A stretch of DNA of 64,000 nt. Source: Pogonophryne albipinna. Taxonomy: Eukaryota; Chordata; Actinopteri; Perciformes; Artedidraconidae. Below the pieces are notes generated by a model, which was given only the letters and a program-made list of their open reading frames with translations, did not search any database and was not told where the DNA came from. The stretch's first letter is position 1. Every line of letters starts with the position of its first letter. The stretch covers positions 10,923,112-10,987,111 of the forward strand of contig CM053253.1 in the NCBI GenBank assembly GCA_028583405.1. Reading direction: 5' to 3'. Position numbers and translations under genes: made by a program. Of the stretch, positions 22,451 to 53,180 are shown piece by piece.

Positions 22451-24716
22451 ACTTGTTTGTGTTTTAATATGCAAAACGTTCAGCTCAGCCGGCTCCTAAT
22501 AATGTGTGTGCCTCTGATTACATTAATGTCACACTGAGACACACTCCTTTCCTTTACAGTTTATTAAGCAAAGTGTATTATCATTGTGTATTAAGCATGG
22601 ACACATTACACACATTTTAACAATAGATACTGTATAGTTCAATGTGCATTCTGTGTAGAAATAGCGGACCAATTAGTAGTTCTGAGTAAGTGACCGGTGT
22701 CACAAAGATAGCCCTGGTGTTACAGCATCACATTGTTAAAGGAATACTTCAAACACCGGGGACTTTCGCTACTCATCCATTAAAGTGAAGAGAAGACGGA
22801 TACCTAAATTATTCATGTCTCTGGCACATCATCCATCACTTGTGCCAACACGAAAGGAATTTTAATGCAAAAGTCAGGCTGTTTCATACATTAATTATGA
22901 TAACACACTGTTTTAGACCAGGGAGGACTTCCTGTTGGATGACAGTGAAGGCTCCATGACAACGGAGCATCATGGAGACTTGTTAAGATTAAACACAAGT
23001 TCAAATATTTTGTTGAACCCAAATACTGAGAATTAATCCAAACAATTTTTTTAAAGCACCAGTAGACATGGCCTCCAGAAGTGACTAGAACAAAAGAAAA
23101 TTACCTTCATGAAGTAATGGTTTATTTCAACGCTTTATTTTAAGATTTAGCCAGATGTACCAAATAAGTCAATGAACTCAGGCAGTTATTTATGTGGCTC
23201 AATATCAACACACAACAAAGGATGATAGCAATCTGGACCGAATATAATTAAAAGTGCAGGCAACAGTTTATTCCTCAAAACGTTAGATTGTGCTTGATAT
23301 TTATTTCGTTTTTGATCACACAATATTGTGAGGTTTAAAATGTCAGCAGTGATTCGCAATTTCGACATTTGCATTTTCATCAACTAGCAAATAAGATGGG
23401 ATGGAAGTCAAAATCATAGATGTATTCCTTAAAAAAGTAAACAAATGATTGAAGATTAGAACTATGAAATGCATAAATAAATAAATATATCTATCACATA
23501 TAGGACACTTTTTTTCTCCACAAACACACACACTGTCTCATCTGTGTAGCCGTTCTGCTGATTTGAAGCTGAATCCTTTACACTTCTCACAAACATTTAA
23601 GAATTGGCGACTGAATCTGGCACAAACTGATGTTATCATGGAAACTGACACTAGCGAGGATAAAGGAGTGTTGCTAGTGATGCCCACACACTGTCCACTC
23701 TGTAGAAAGTGCATTACACAAAGTAATCTGCATTGCATGGCTAACATACGAAGCCCTTTGAATACCAAATACAGGGAACATTTTAGGGTGAACAATTATG
23801 TCATATTCAAAATAATAAGGATTTCTCTAACAAAAACATTTATCTAACTAGTTCTAAATAGATTTAAGGCGACAGAACTTTATAACACTGTAGTGGCATA
23901 GGTATCGTAAGCAGGCACTGCTGAGTGGAAACCCTGAGAGAGACAATCAAGGCAATCACAAAGCAAATCATGCATCTCATTATATCTTTATCATAGAGAA
24001 AAAATGTTCAAAATATTATTTTTTTACAACATCACTAGTCTTATATAAAAGTGTATGCCAGAAGCCGGAACATTTAATTTTCAATGCATTCTTAGACCGG
24101 AGCAAACATGTTCTTGCCATTAGGAGAACTGCATCTAACAATCCTGTGATGGCGTCAATGATGGTTCATACTTATAGTATGCCTTGTTGGATTCATATCA
24201 ATATCTAGCTTTTGTTTCTGGAACTGGAGCAACTATTTGTTGCTTGGTTAGGCCTCATTTAACATGTGGTCATTTGTTCTGATTTAAATTACAATGATTT
24301 TAAAATACAGTCTATGCCAATGCCAAAGTGGCCTTGGTTTCCTCTATCTTCTGTCACAATTAAAACAACATTAAAAAAACGTTTCTGCAGTGCAGCAAGT
24401 AACGTGATGTTTCAATGTAATGTGTGGGTATAATATTGAAACAGTACTTCCATGCAAACCCCTGGATGTGTTTTATATGATCCCTATTTAAATACTGTGG
24501 ATTAATCGTGTAGATATATTTGTTGCAACTCCATCGTCACACACGGTGAAAATGTACTGAAACTCCATAACACTTCTCTTTGGATCGTCATAAGTCCCAA
24601 CAGGAATTTATTTCGGCAGAGCAGAGGAGTCACAACTTGGGACATGGTGGATAATGAAACTGCCATATCGGGGTTGGAGCGTCCACAGACACAGAACAGG
24701 AGCTTCAGACATCTTT
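22451..24716. other. syt2/ppp1r12b convergent 3' region
   Basis: No coding exon was found. The part nearest 24716 is probably the ppp1r12b 3'UTR, read on the minus strand. Candidate minus-strand AATAAA signals lie at 24607-24612, 23134-23139 and 23121-23126. Confidence 0.5.
24607..24612 (-). terminator. Candidate polyA signal for the ppp1r12b zipper isoform
   Basis: AATAAA on the minus strand, about 105 bases after the stop codon at 24717. More distal signals at 23134 and 23121 could give a longer 3'UTR. Confidence 0.4.
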
Positions 24717-43565
<18,849 letters not shown>

Positions 43566-46500
43566 GGTGCCTGTGGAAGGTCAGAGAGTGAGGAGCAGGG
43601 ATACTGCAGCAGTGCTGAGTGGGAGAGGCTGAACACAATGACTGTTACCGGCGAGTGGAGAGAGAGGGGGAGGGAGAGACTTCCTGTCCATCTGAATGAT
43701 GTGCATACAATCGATTTAGACCCTCTGCCAATGTCTATTGCAAGCAAGCTAACAGTACACACTTTGGTTCAGTTGAAAACTTGTGCAGCAAACACAATGT
43801 TGATTGTGGTAATATTTAATAACTAGTGTTGGGTAGTAGTTAATTACAATTTGCAGTAGCTTTCTTGTAGCTTTACTGCATTTTAGTGATTCAAGAGATT
43901 TTTTTGCCAATTTTTATGTAGTTACTTACTGAACTTATAAACAGTTTTGCCCATTAATTAAAACAATTATGTTTATTTTACATTGTTTCCATGCCGTAAC
44001 CACCTTGATTCAGCTTTGACCGATGAAAAGGGGCTAATTTTCAGGTTCATATTTGTATTTTGTGCCTTTACTGTGACATGTTTACCTCTTTTCACCCTCT
44101 GTCAGAAACCAGAGCCCAGTCTGCTCTGATTGGTTAGCTGGCTGTCGGAAATGCCAACGCCTTGGCCTATCACGTACAATTTGTTGGAGCGTTGGCCAAT
44201 AGAAGCGCAAATGGTACATAGTGATGTTACTTAAGAAACCAAAGGAATCCAATGGAGGTGTTTCAGGCAGGAGGGGAGTGTGTGGGAGAGAAACTCGTTC
44301 TGGAAGGAACTTTTAGTTTTTAGCCTTTGCAGACCAATTACATGCACAACAACCTATATGACACACCACAGTGAAGAGAAACCTCCCAAAACCATAACAG
44401 GGCGGCTTCAAAGATGCATGTTGAAGACTGTTTTAGTCAAGATTGTCAGTTACAAAACTGACAACTAAGACAACAGGCCTTTGTTTGTCATTTTGCTTTT
44501 GTATTACAAGTGAACATGTAGGTACAAATCTAAGTGGCATGTTTTATTGGCATCCAACCATTTTGTTTTATTTATATAAGTTGTATGTTATATTCCCATG
44601 TTAGTGTGTTGCAATCTCCTTCTGTCACAGCATGGTGAAACCGAGAAAGCCCAGTTATTCCTTCATTCAGTCAAACACACATTGAGGGCTCAAGTAGCAT
44701 GCACGACACATGCTTTGGTCATGTGATGACATAACTCTATCTTCCCTGCAGAGTGCAAGGGGGCACCGACCTATTCAGTCAAACAAAAAATGCAAAGCTG
44801 GCATCTGTTCTTTGGGGGATATTTAGGTTGCAAACAGCTGCAAAACAGTGCAAATTACGGTTACCCCTAAAACAAAATGTGTTGCACATAATTCTACAGT
44901 TCAAAGATTGTTTCCTTCCAAAGTGTATGCACATAAAACACATTATAAACAGGAATAAATACTTCATTTGTTAGGGACTATTTCCGTCTTTGGGCTGGCT
45001 GTTATAGTGAGCATTTTCATCGCAATAAATCAATGTTGTGTTTAATAGATTTTTGGATACAACCTGAACTCTATAACACTTAGGGTTGAGCTATATCAGG
45101 CTTTGGGCCTAAAGACATCCAACTCCAATTTCTGTTAATGTAATATGATCAATATGAATTTTGTATGGCACAACAGCACAGAATCAAGTATACAAAACTC
45201 AAAGAACCAAGGTTTATTTTAAAAACATGAATCTCATACTGACAGTAACCAATGTATTGGCAAAAACTGCATTTTGTAAAAGTGAAAAGTCTCAGTAAAT
45301 TGTAGTGGCGCCCAGGTATTATGATAATACCAAGAACTTACAGAATGGCTACAGAAACACATTACACATGTTTGAAGCATGACCATGTACACATTTGTCA
45401 TGTCTCCAAAGAGGTAATATTAAAACAACACATTAGATATCATTATTAGTTGATATGTCTATTATTTGCCCTAATCACATTCCTTCTGCCTTATTTGAGA
45501 ATTCACATTATCCAGTTGTCTTCAGAGCATATTAGAGAACTTGAGTCTTGTGATGAGACCTTATGTGTTGTCCTTTGTTTGTTTCTATTGTTCCCAGACA
45601 TGTTCAGCCGAGTTCAGATCTGGTGACGTTTCGATCCAAGTTTCTGGTTCAGTGGAAGTTTCTTCTCCTTAAACGTCCAACATGACTCTGCAGTGTTAGG
45701 CAGTCCTTCTGTTGGCTTGCTCTAACCTGTCATGTGGCGGTCTTCACACACAAGCTCTACATGTGCAGCTGTAATGTTAACTTATTGGTACCAACAGTGA
45801 TGATTTTAGTTCTTATTGGTGTTGTTTTGATTACAACTAACCATTTGTGAGTCTACCTCAGTGTGTATTTCAATGCCACACAAGATTTAGATGCCACAAT
45901 CTTTAATCCTGGAGAGCAGTTTTATTCCTAAAAGCTCTTTTAAAAGTTACAGAAAACTGCTTTTTTTCCAAACATTATTAAAAGGGACAATAATGCATAT
46001 AATCTCTGTTTGTATTGTGGCTCACAACAGCATTACATGATGCATAGTCTGAAGAGAAATTAGAATCTGAATAAAAAGTAAGAAAGCAGTAGGATGATGT
46101 TACTGAATTAGTTCTTGGTAGAGGACTTTAAGACCACTGTATATTACAAACGACAGGTGTCTGGGTGTAATCAGTTGAAGGAAAGTGCTGGGTCAAAGCA
46201 AACCTCCAGTTTTTAAAGCACTGAAACACAGTACTTTCAAAAGTAAAAATCTATCAACTACAGTTTGTCCTATATTTTAAAGACAGGAATAGTTCTTGTT
46301 TATCTCATCAAAGATGCTTTTTTAAAATTATTTTGTTAGCTCTTTAGTTGCCCATGTTGTCTGTGTAAACAACTGGGAGACATTTAGTTACTGTAACACA
46401 AACAGGTATTACTTATGGCTTCAAGTGCATTGACAAACATTTTAGGCAGTAACTTCTTCTTATGGCATTGGCTTTGAGTTTTCCAACTTATTACAGATAC

Positions 46501-46919
46501 TAAACTTGACAAAAAGTGTGATTGATGAAAAGTGGAAAAGGCTCTGTAGAAAGACAAGTCATTATTTGATGGATTAAGGCTTCTGAGGTTGTTATTGGCA
46601 GGAACACCCTGAATCACCCATTTCCAAACTCATGTTTTGAGGTCCAGCGTAGTGACTAATTTCTTCTGACTGAGGTCTGCCTTTCAAAGAGCAACCATGT
46701 AATGAGAACGGCACCAAAACAACAGCAATCAATAATGCCTTCTACAGTATCTGTCCTATTGTTGACTGTGATTTTGTACTGAGAAAAGCCATTCTCCTTT
46801 CCTGATATGTCCTGTGTGGAAATGTTTTCCTTTCCGGCGATATGCACTCTGTAAAATAGGAAAAAACAAGAAATAATTAGTGATATCACAGATGTACTAG
46901 AAGTTTTCTCACTATAATT
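43566..46919. other. Intergenic DNA and 3'UTR of the coiled-coil gene
   Basis: No coding exon was recognised. The stretch 43828-44260 reads like decayed DNA-transposon sequence ('AGTGTTGGGTAGTAGTTAAT', 'CTGCTCTGATTGGTTAGCTG'). 45213-46919 is probably the 3'UTR of the minus-strand gene above. Confidence 0.45.
45213..45218 (-). terminator. Candidate polyA signal of the coiled-coil membrane gene
   Basis: AATAAA on the minus strand, 1.7 kb after the stop at 46920. It is one of several possible signals. Confidence 0.4.
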
Positions 46920-47342
46920 TCACTTACATTCATCTTCTGGTGAAGCATCATTTTCTAATGGCTCCTCTTCTTCATCCGTCTCTTCCGCCTCCTCTTCAGC
47001 TGCTACATCCTGCTGTTCTTCCTCTTCTTCTAACACTTCCTTCTCTTCCAGTCCCCCATCTCCTTCAGACACCACCTCCTCTGCTTCCTGGGTCTCCTCT
47101 ACAGACTCCTCTTCCTCAGCCTCCTCTGCAGGAGCAGCTTCATCTGTCACAGAGTCCTCCTGCTCCACAGGGGCTACTTCCTGTGCAGCTGCCTCTTCTT
47201 CGCTTTCCTCTCCTGCTCCTTCTGCCTCAGTATTGGGTGCCTCTTCTTCCACATCTGCAGGAAGTTCCTCCACTTCTTCAGGTGCTGCAGCTGCCTCTTC
47301 CTCGACTGCGGGAACTACCTCTTCCGCTGTTTCTTCCACAGG
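46920..47342 (-). CDS. Coiled-coil membrane protein, exon 4: Glu-rich tail
   Basis: It opens PVEETAEEVVPAVEEEAAAA and continues for 140 residues, mostly Glu, Ala, Val, Asp and Pro, to SPEDECK and TGA. A perfect donor, GTAAGTGA, overlaps the stop. Splicing there to the acceptor at 46852-46853 would give TAG at once, so the protein end is almost unchanged. The acidic tail is probably disordered. Confidence 0.75.
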   Translation of the reverse strand, partial: PVEETAEEVVPAVEEEAAAAPEEVEELPADVEEEAPNTEAEGAGEESEEEAAAQEVAPVEQEDSVTDEAAPAEEAEEEESVEETQEAEEVVSEGDGGLEEKEVLEEEEEQQDVAAEEEAEETDEEEEPLENDASPEDECK

Positions 47343-50300
47343 CTACAGCAATGGAAAGCAATCAAATACATCATGAGTTTTTAGAAGACCACAGTCTGGA
47401 CCTCAATCATGTCACAATCATTTACAAGTGTGCTACTTGGACATCCAGGTGTCTCTGTAAACAGTATATGAAAAAATGACAAACAAAACTATAATCTACA
47501 GTATATACTGTATGAAGGTAAGTGTAGATGTGAATCCCTCGGAGATACCATGCCAGGCAATTAGCTTCTTCAAATTAATGAGATGAAACTCTCATTAGAG
47601 TTCCCTTTGGGCACACAGTGAACAGAAATAGTAAGGAGACCATGTGTGCTGACAGTTTGTGTGCTCATGCATGCTCTGCAATTAGAGATATTCGACAGTA
47701 TAAACTGCTTCTTAAACTTTACATTTTCAAACTTTTTTTAAAGCCTAATAAGGCTTACACATCTTTCTATACAGACATATCTTAAGTCTGGTTACAGGCC
47801 TCTAAACAACCCTACATATCTTAGATTTGTTCAGCAATTTAGGAATGTCTTTGTATTGAGAGATATTATAACCAGTTTAAGTATGATTAATCGACCAATC
47901 AGAGTTTTGTGGGAGGGATTAAAAATGTCAATATAATCTTCCTGCATATCTTGCTGCGAAACCAATTGCCTGACAGGAGAACACTGTCACGCTAGCGATT
48001 CAGTCTGATTATCAGGGCGAATATGATTCGCTTGTGAGTTGGTTTCCTAGGTAACCTGCTCCTGTATGTTCTGCAGCTGAGTTTTGATCCTGCAGACTCT
48101 GACGTACCGTTTCGATCTGATCCTCTACGCTGCCCTGCTGGAGCTGTTCATTCTCGATCAACCCTCTGAAAGACAGAAGACACAGTGAGAGGTTTTAAGT
48201 TAAGATCTCCATTTCAATTATTTTCAGTTGTGGGGAAAGAAATGTCAGAAGAAATAACATAATAAAGTATTGTGAAGTCCCTTGAAGCCTGAACACTTAT
48301 TGTTAAAATAGACACAGATAGCTTCATTACATAACTTTTCTAGTGTGCAACAACAGCCTGTGAACCACATTTCCATTATTTATTTATTTTACATGAGCTT
48401 CAAAGAGAGCTCACTCTGCAAACAAATGTTATGCAAACCTTTCAGCTTTAAAAATCATTATAATAGAGATGTTTATACACATCAGGACAGTCTTACAATG
48501 TGAACATGAGGCATACAGACTCAGGTCTGGAGTAACACAGAGACAGTGGCCGACAACAGGGCTTTGTCAAAGTCAACATAAAGTCATGGGTCAGAGGAGG
48601 TGAGCTATTTTCTCCACTGCTCCAAAAAGCAGCAGATTTTTTCCACAGCCTACCTGACATTAGCCATCTCTAGAGTGCTGGCCTCCAGCTGAGCCTGGTA
48701 GTTCTCCAGGTGCTGCTTCAGCATCTGCACCTCGGCCGCCTGTCCGTCCATGCTGGCGCTCAGCATGGCCACCTCATCCAGTTTCGACTCGGCCTCTCCC
48801 ATGCTCTCCGTCAAGCCTTCCACCTTCTGGGACAGTTGGTCGTTCAGCGTGGACAGACCCTCCACCTGGATCCTGACCACCTCAAACTCCTCACTCTTGC
48901 CTCTCAGCATGCTCTGCAGCTGGCTCAGCTGCTCCAGGGACACGGTGGCCTGCTGCATCTCCACCAGGCGGTTCTTCATCTCCGTGTGGAGAGACATCAC
49001 CTGAGCGGGGAGGTCGGACGTCCTGAGCTGCTCCGCTGTAGCCAAGGCCATGCCCGCCTGTTTCTGGGCCAGTGCGTAGGAGTCCTCCAGGGCATTCAGG
49101 CGGATCTCCATGCTCTCTGAGGCTTGCTGCTGTAAAGAGACATACAGGAGGGATGTTGAGTCAAGATGGCCACTTGGAGTAACCATCACTCTCCCTGAGA
49201 TGGTGCAGTCTCTATCTACTGTATAAATGGGCCCCAACACTATGACAATTATACAAAAGTACCAGAAATCTAAGATGCCAAAATTACTTTATATTAAAAT
49301 GCTATATTATTATAATAATGTACTTACAAAAACTGCATTGCTCCTACCTTAAAGTGTTTTTAGGAATCATTTGGTAGATTCTGTTCAAATTCTAATTTGT
49401 TCTCATTAAATCACAGTCATGGTAGAGCAATCAAATGCTCCAAGAGTGTAACTACCCAGAAACTGTCCAGGATTATCTAATTAGTTAAACCAATATCAGA
49501 ATCTAACCAACCATGCCTGGACAGAACATACAACTATAGTTACTTGCAAAAAGTTGCAGGTGACAAACTGAAGAGGTGTTTTTTTCAGTTACGTACAGTA
49601 TGTTCCCGTTAGCCAATTAGTATTGTGTTTTATAACTTTGCTTCTGCATCGGCAAATGTATGAGTCACAAAAAAAAATTAACTGCTGATTCAGAAAATAT
49701 GTCTGTAACAAGACTGAACTAGCAAAGCTGCTCTCATGCAAACTTTTTGCCACATTAAATTACCAGAACTTCAAGTGTTGTATAAGAGAAGAAGGGAGTG
49801 GGTGGATCAGATTGTTTTGTTTAACTGCTTTATTAAAAAGTTAAAATAATTCTGCCTGGAGCAACTTCGACATGGTTGGGAAACACAGGTGGAGTGAAAC
49901 ACAACTCAAGGCAGCCATGAACCTGTTTGCAGTGGTCAGTTCATTTTTACAGATATTTAAAAGTATAGGAAACCAACACAGTATTTAAAGAAACAATGTG
50001 TAATCTCAGAAACTCAGATGGAACACTTTATGATTGCCTTTTAACAGTATCTGGTGTGCAGAATCAAAACCACAGACTAAATGTAATCCTGGCACACTAC
50101 TGTTGTTTCTTTTAATGTTGGCAGTGTCATGGGAATTTATAATAATTCAATATAGAGAGGTTTCATAAAAATGTTCTCAGACAGAAGGTTGTCGCCTTGA
50201 CCATTGTCAGGCAATTATCATATGAATGTTAGGGTTGTAATTACCATGCAATACTTCCCCTTCTGTCTGCCCCCCACCTTTCTTAAGACTGTAATGAAAT

Positions 50301-51210
50301 GACCTAGCTGAATGAATACTCTACGTGTGTCTCTTCCCTGTATAAAGTCATTGCTTTTCTGTGTAACTTGGTCAGATTTCCTTAGTACACATTGTTGCAG
50401 GGTTATCTGTCCTTCCAGCTGGAAATAAATTGATTCTGTTAAATGCTATAACTCTTTATTAAATAACACATTTTTGGTTTAAGCTTGTATCTTTGTTATT
50501 TTCTTACCAGAAGGTGATTAAGTGTGGAATTTCCACCACAGGCAGCATCCTCTATACAGCTCTGAAAGCATGTTTTACTTGAATTATAAAAGCAGATCAC
50601 TTTTGATTTTCTGTATGAGTGTGAGATCAAGTCCCTGCAGGAGTAGGTCAGGAATAATCCTCATTACAAACGTCAGCAGCTGTGTGAATGTTAGAAATAG
50701 CAGCGACGTGGGCTACTCACAGCAGTCAAGCTGTTGACATTTTGAAATCTGATATAAGGCCTGCACTTTCCTTACTTATAAGAAGCAGTGTGCTGGGGCC
50801 TTTTCTTGTGGAAATTAGAAGAGATTTCTAGTGTTTTCATGACAGGATTGTTTAGACTATGGAAGGAGGCGTGTTGCTCTCTGCAAACTCAGGTGACTAC
50901 CACATTCTCAAAGCAACTTTCAATTACTTACCTGGTTATTTGACTGTCTCATATCTTCGTGGGACGACTGTAGCTTCACTATTTTCATCTGCATGCCCAT
51001 GAGATTGTCTGTTAAGTAGGTTAAAGTTTGGTGCTGCTGGAAACAGAACCATGAGCCAGTAGCACCGCATATTACTATCAGCAGGAATAAAACCAAGTGG
51101 AGAGCGATATTGTTCCCCCCACCGCGAACTTCTGTCTCCGTGACATCGTTTTTTAAAAAGTTATCTTCATGTTTGTAGTTGTTCTTCCCTTTGCGATGCT
51201 TTGCAGTCAT
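46920..51210 (-). CDS. Type II single-pass membrane protein with coiled coil and acidic tail (411 aa, unassigned)
   Basis: Four exons (50932-51210, 48654-49129, 48108-48165, 46920-47342) join in frame. The N-terminus is basic (MTAKHRKGKNNYKH). A hydrophobic helix follows at residues ~35-56 (IALHLVLFLLIVICGATGSW) with no signal peptide, so the C-terminal part should face the lumen or outside. Next come ~180 residues of heptad-rich coiled coil and a 140-residue Glu/Ala tail. The design recalls CKAP4/CLIMP-63 and IKBIP; the FCFQQH after the TM resembles WFVFQQS of IKBIP. Assignment to IKBIP is only a suggestion. The igfn1 end lies 1.5 kb upstream on the same strand. Confidence 0.72.
48108..48165 (-). 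CDS. Coiled-coil membrane protein, exon 3
   Basis: A 58-nt exon encoding GLIENEQLQQGSVEDQIET between a CTTTCAG acceptor and ACG|GTACGT donor. Phase 2 in and 0 out fits both neighbours. Confidence 0.75.
48654..49129 (-). CDS. Coiled-coil membrane protein, exon 2: main coiled coil
   Basis: A 476-nt exon with regular heptads, for example QQASESMEIRLNALEDSYAL, LEQLSQLQSMLRGKSEEFEV, LSTLNDQLSQKVEGLTESMG and LKQHLENYQAQLEASTLEMA. The antisense frames over it are shadows. Confidence 0.85.
49130..50931. other. Intron 1 of the coiled-coil membrane gene
   Basis: A 1.8-kb AT-rich intron; no exon or clear repeat was recognised. Confidence 0.6.
50932..51210 (-). CDS. Coiled-coil membrane protein, exon 1: start and TM helix
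   Basis: ATG at 51208-51210 opens MTAKHRKGKNNYKHEDNF. The TM helix is followed by FCFQQHQTLTYLTDNLMGMQ and the first heptads, ending MRQSNNQ at donor CAG|GTAAGT. The upstream GC-rich stretch (51211-51530) is likely the 5'UTR and promoter. Confidence 0.82.
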
Positions 51211-51987
51211 TTTCCCCTACAAAGGACACAATGTTCTAGGCAGGCGAGGTGGTGTGCAAGGAGCCGGAGGGTCAAACAAAGCAGAAGCAAAGTAAAGAGG
51301 TTTAAATGTTGAGGCTCCTGAACGCAGCGCTGCACAGATCGAGATGGATTCAATCAAAGTGCAATAAAGAACCGAGAGGCTGCAGCGGGTTCTGATGAAG
51401 AGAGGAGGATGAGACAGAAAGGGAGGCGTGGACCGAGGAGGCGTGATCCTCCATTCAGATAGGGGGAGTGGGGGGTGAGGGAGGGTCGGCACCAGGAGTG
51501 GCTGAGCCTCTGTCTTCTAATAGAAAAACTACACGTACGGTTTCCCTGGGCTATTTATTACTGCAACATGTGGTCCCCTCTGTGGGTTACAATGAGGTGA
51601 CATGACTATGACTGCATGGAAACCCTCCTGCTGATCGGGATTAATGTAGTCCATTAACCTTTGTTCATAGTATGCTACAGTTTTAATGTGTCCTATTAAG
51701 TGATAGACACAGAGATAAAGGTCACCTTCGGTATTTGGCCTTTGCTGTTTCCATACACTCTATCGGACCTTCATTTAACGGTTGAATGTTCAATTGAAAC
51801 TGCACTTTGGTTAAAGTTAATCCTTACATTCTAATTAATTAGGCTTTCCTGTTGCACAGATTCAACTTTGACTAATGATTTTTTTAGTGCTTGTGTAGTA
51901 GCCTACCACCTTTTTTTTCTTTGCAGGGTTGTGGGAGGGCTAGACCTCAATAAGCAGGTTGGACAGGTTGACATTACTTAACACAAA

Positions 51988-52050
51988 TCCAATCCACTTT
52001 ATTTATAGCACATTTTAATAACAGAGGGTTTGCCAAAGTGCTTCACAATG
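51988..52050. repeat. Teleost interspersed repeat end
   Basis: 'CCACTTTATTTATAGCACATTT' and 'CCAAAGTGCTTCACAATG' relate it to the fragment at 13107-13195. Confidence 0.55.
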
Positions 52051-52084
52051 AACATAACATTATAATAAAATATAATATTACACA

Positions 52085-52213
52085 AATAGATAAAAGGAAC
52101 ACATAAGAATAGATAAAAGGAACACATAAGAATAGATAAAAGGCACACATAAGCATAGATAAAAGGCACACATAAGCATAGATAAAAGGCACACATAAGA
52201 ATAGATAAAAGGC
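52085..52213. repeat. 23-bp minisatellite, about 5.6 copies
   Basis: The unit is AATAGATAAAAGGMACACATAAG, with A or C at one site. Copies start at 52085, 52108, 52131 and so on. It directly follows the teleost repeat fragment. Confidence 0.9.
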
Positions 52214-52596
52214 CTAAAGGCTATGGACAGACAATAAAAGCATACAAATAGGTAGTGACACATGACACTCACATTCACACGTATAGGTAGACACAGCGGG
52301 AACACCTGGACATTTTTCCTGTTGGATGACAGTTTGTGCGCACAGCATGTTGCCTTTTGAAAAACAAGAGTCTCAAAAAAGACTTAGGAAGAGCATGAGC
52401 AGAAACACAGATTGTCAGCATCATGCGTGTTATGTGTCTGGTGTCAGATAAGTATAGTTTCACAATCTGTAGTGCAAAAACATCAACAATCAGCTGTAAA
52501 AAGATAATGTCGAACCACAGCCATCTCCAGGCTCTGCACTGGTTATCTGATTTGAACCATGAGACAGAAACGTTTTAAAACCATCCAATGAACTGT

Positions 52597-52602
52597 TTTA
52601 TT
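52597..52602 (-). terminator. igfn1: PolyA signal AATAAA for igfn1
   Basis: AATAAA on the minus strand, about 140 bases after the stop at 52741. This supports the exon ending at 52741 as terminal. Confidence 0.65.
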
Positions 52603-52740
52603 TGAGTATTGTTTTGTTTTTCTAAGCAATACAGTTTAAACAAAATTCCATCTTTTCCTATTGTAAATGTTGCATTATATCCAAGCGACACTTCAATTTA
52701 AACAACATGTAACATATCTAAACTTTAAAATAAACACTGC

Positions 52741-53180
52741 TCATATTGTGGGGCCTTTAGTGTCTTCACTCTGTAAGAAAGAGATAAATTGTTTAGCATC
52801 ATTGAGTATGTTCTTTAATTCATCTATCCTTTGAAATAAAGTGTCTCTCTCACCACTGACACTGAGGGTGGTGGAGCACTCAGCCCGTCCCAGGCCGTTC
52901 TCTGCAGAGATGATGTACTCCCCCATGTCTTTGGGGCTTACCTGGAGAATCAACATGGAGCAAACTCCACACGTGTTGGAGATGTAATAGTTGGTATTAG
53001 TGTTCAGGCTGATGTGATTCCGATACCAGGTGATACGAGGTGGGGGGTTTCCCTTCACTGCACAGCTCATGTAGCACTCATAGCCTTTTGGTGCAGTGTG
53101 AAACTTCAACGGTACAATGAAGGTTGGAGCACATCGCAAATCACAGTCCTTAATGGTCGGTATATACACCATGAATTTAT
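52741..53180 (-). CDS. igfn1: igfn1 terminal exon: last Ig domain and helical tail
   Basis: A phase-1 exon encoding DKFMVYIPTIKDCDLRCAPT, then an I-set Ig (GYECYMSCAVKGNPPPRITW; LQVSPKDMGEYIISAENGLG). The frame runs past an unused donor (GTGAG at 52849-52853) into a helical tail, ELKNILNDAKQFISFLQ, and stops at KGPTI. Confidence 0.85.

Larger units (their letters stand above)
51211..52596. other. Intergenic region between igfn1 and the coiled-coil gene
   Basis: It probably includes the promoter of the coiled-coil gene near 51211-51550 (GC/CT-rich). A fish repeat fragment (51988-52050) and a 23-bp minisatellite (52085-52213) follow. Confidence 0.5.

Noticed and set aside
46940..47479. Leu/Pro-rich + frame opposite the Glu-rich exon
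   Set aside because: It is the antisense of GAG/GAA/GCT-rich codons. The minus-strand exon has splice sites and a coherent protein.
48710..49120. His/Leu-rich + frame at the coiled-coil exon
   Set aside because: Antisense shadow of heptad codons.
52085..52213. CRISPR-like regular repeat
   Set aside because: The 23-bp units are directly adjacent without spacers, in a vertebrate genome; it is a minisatellite.
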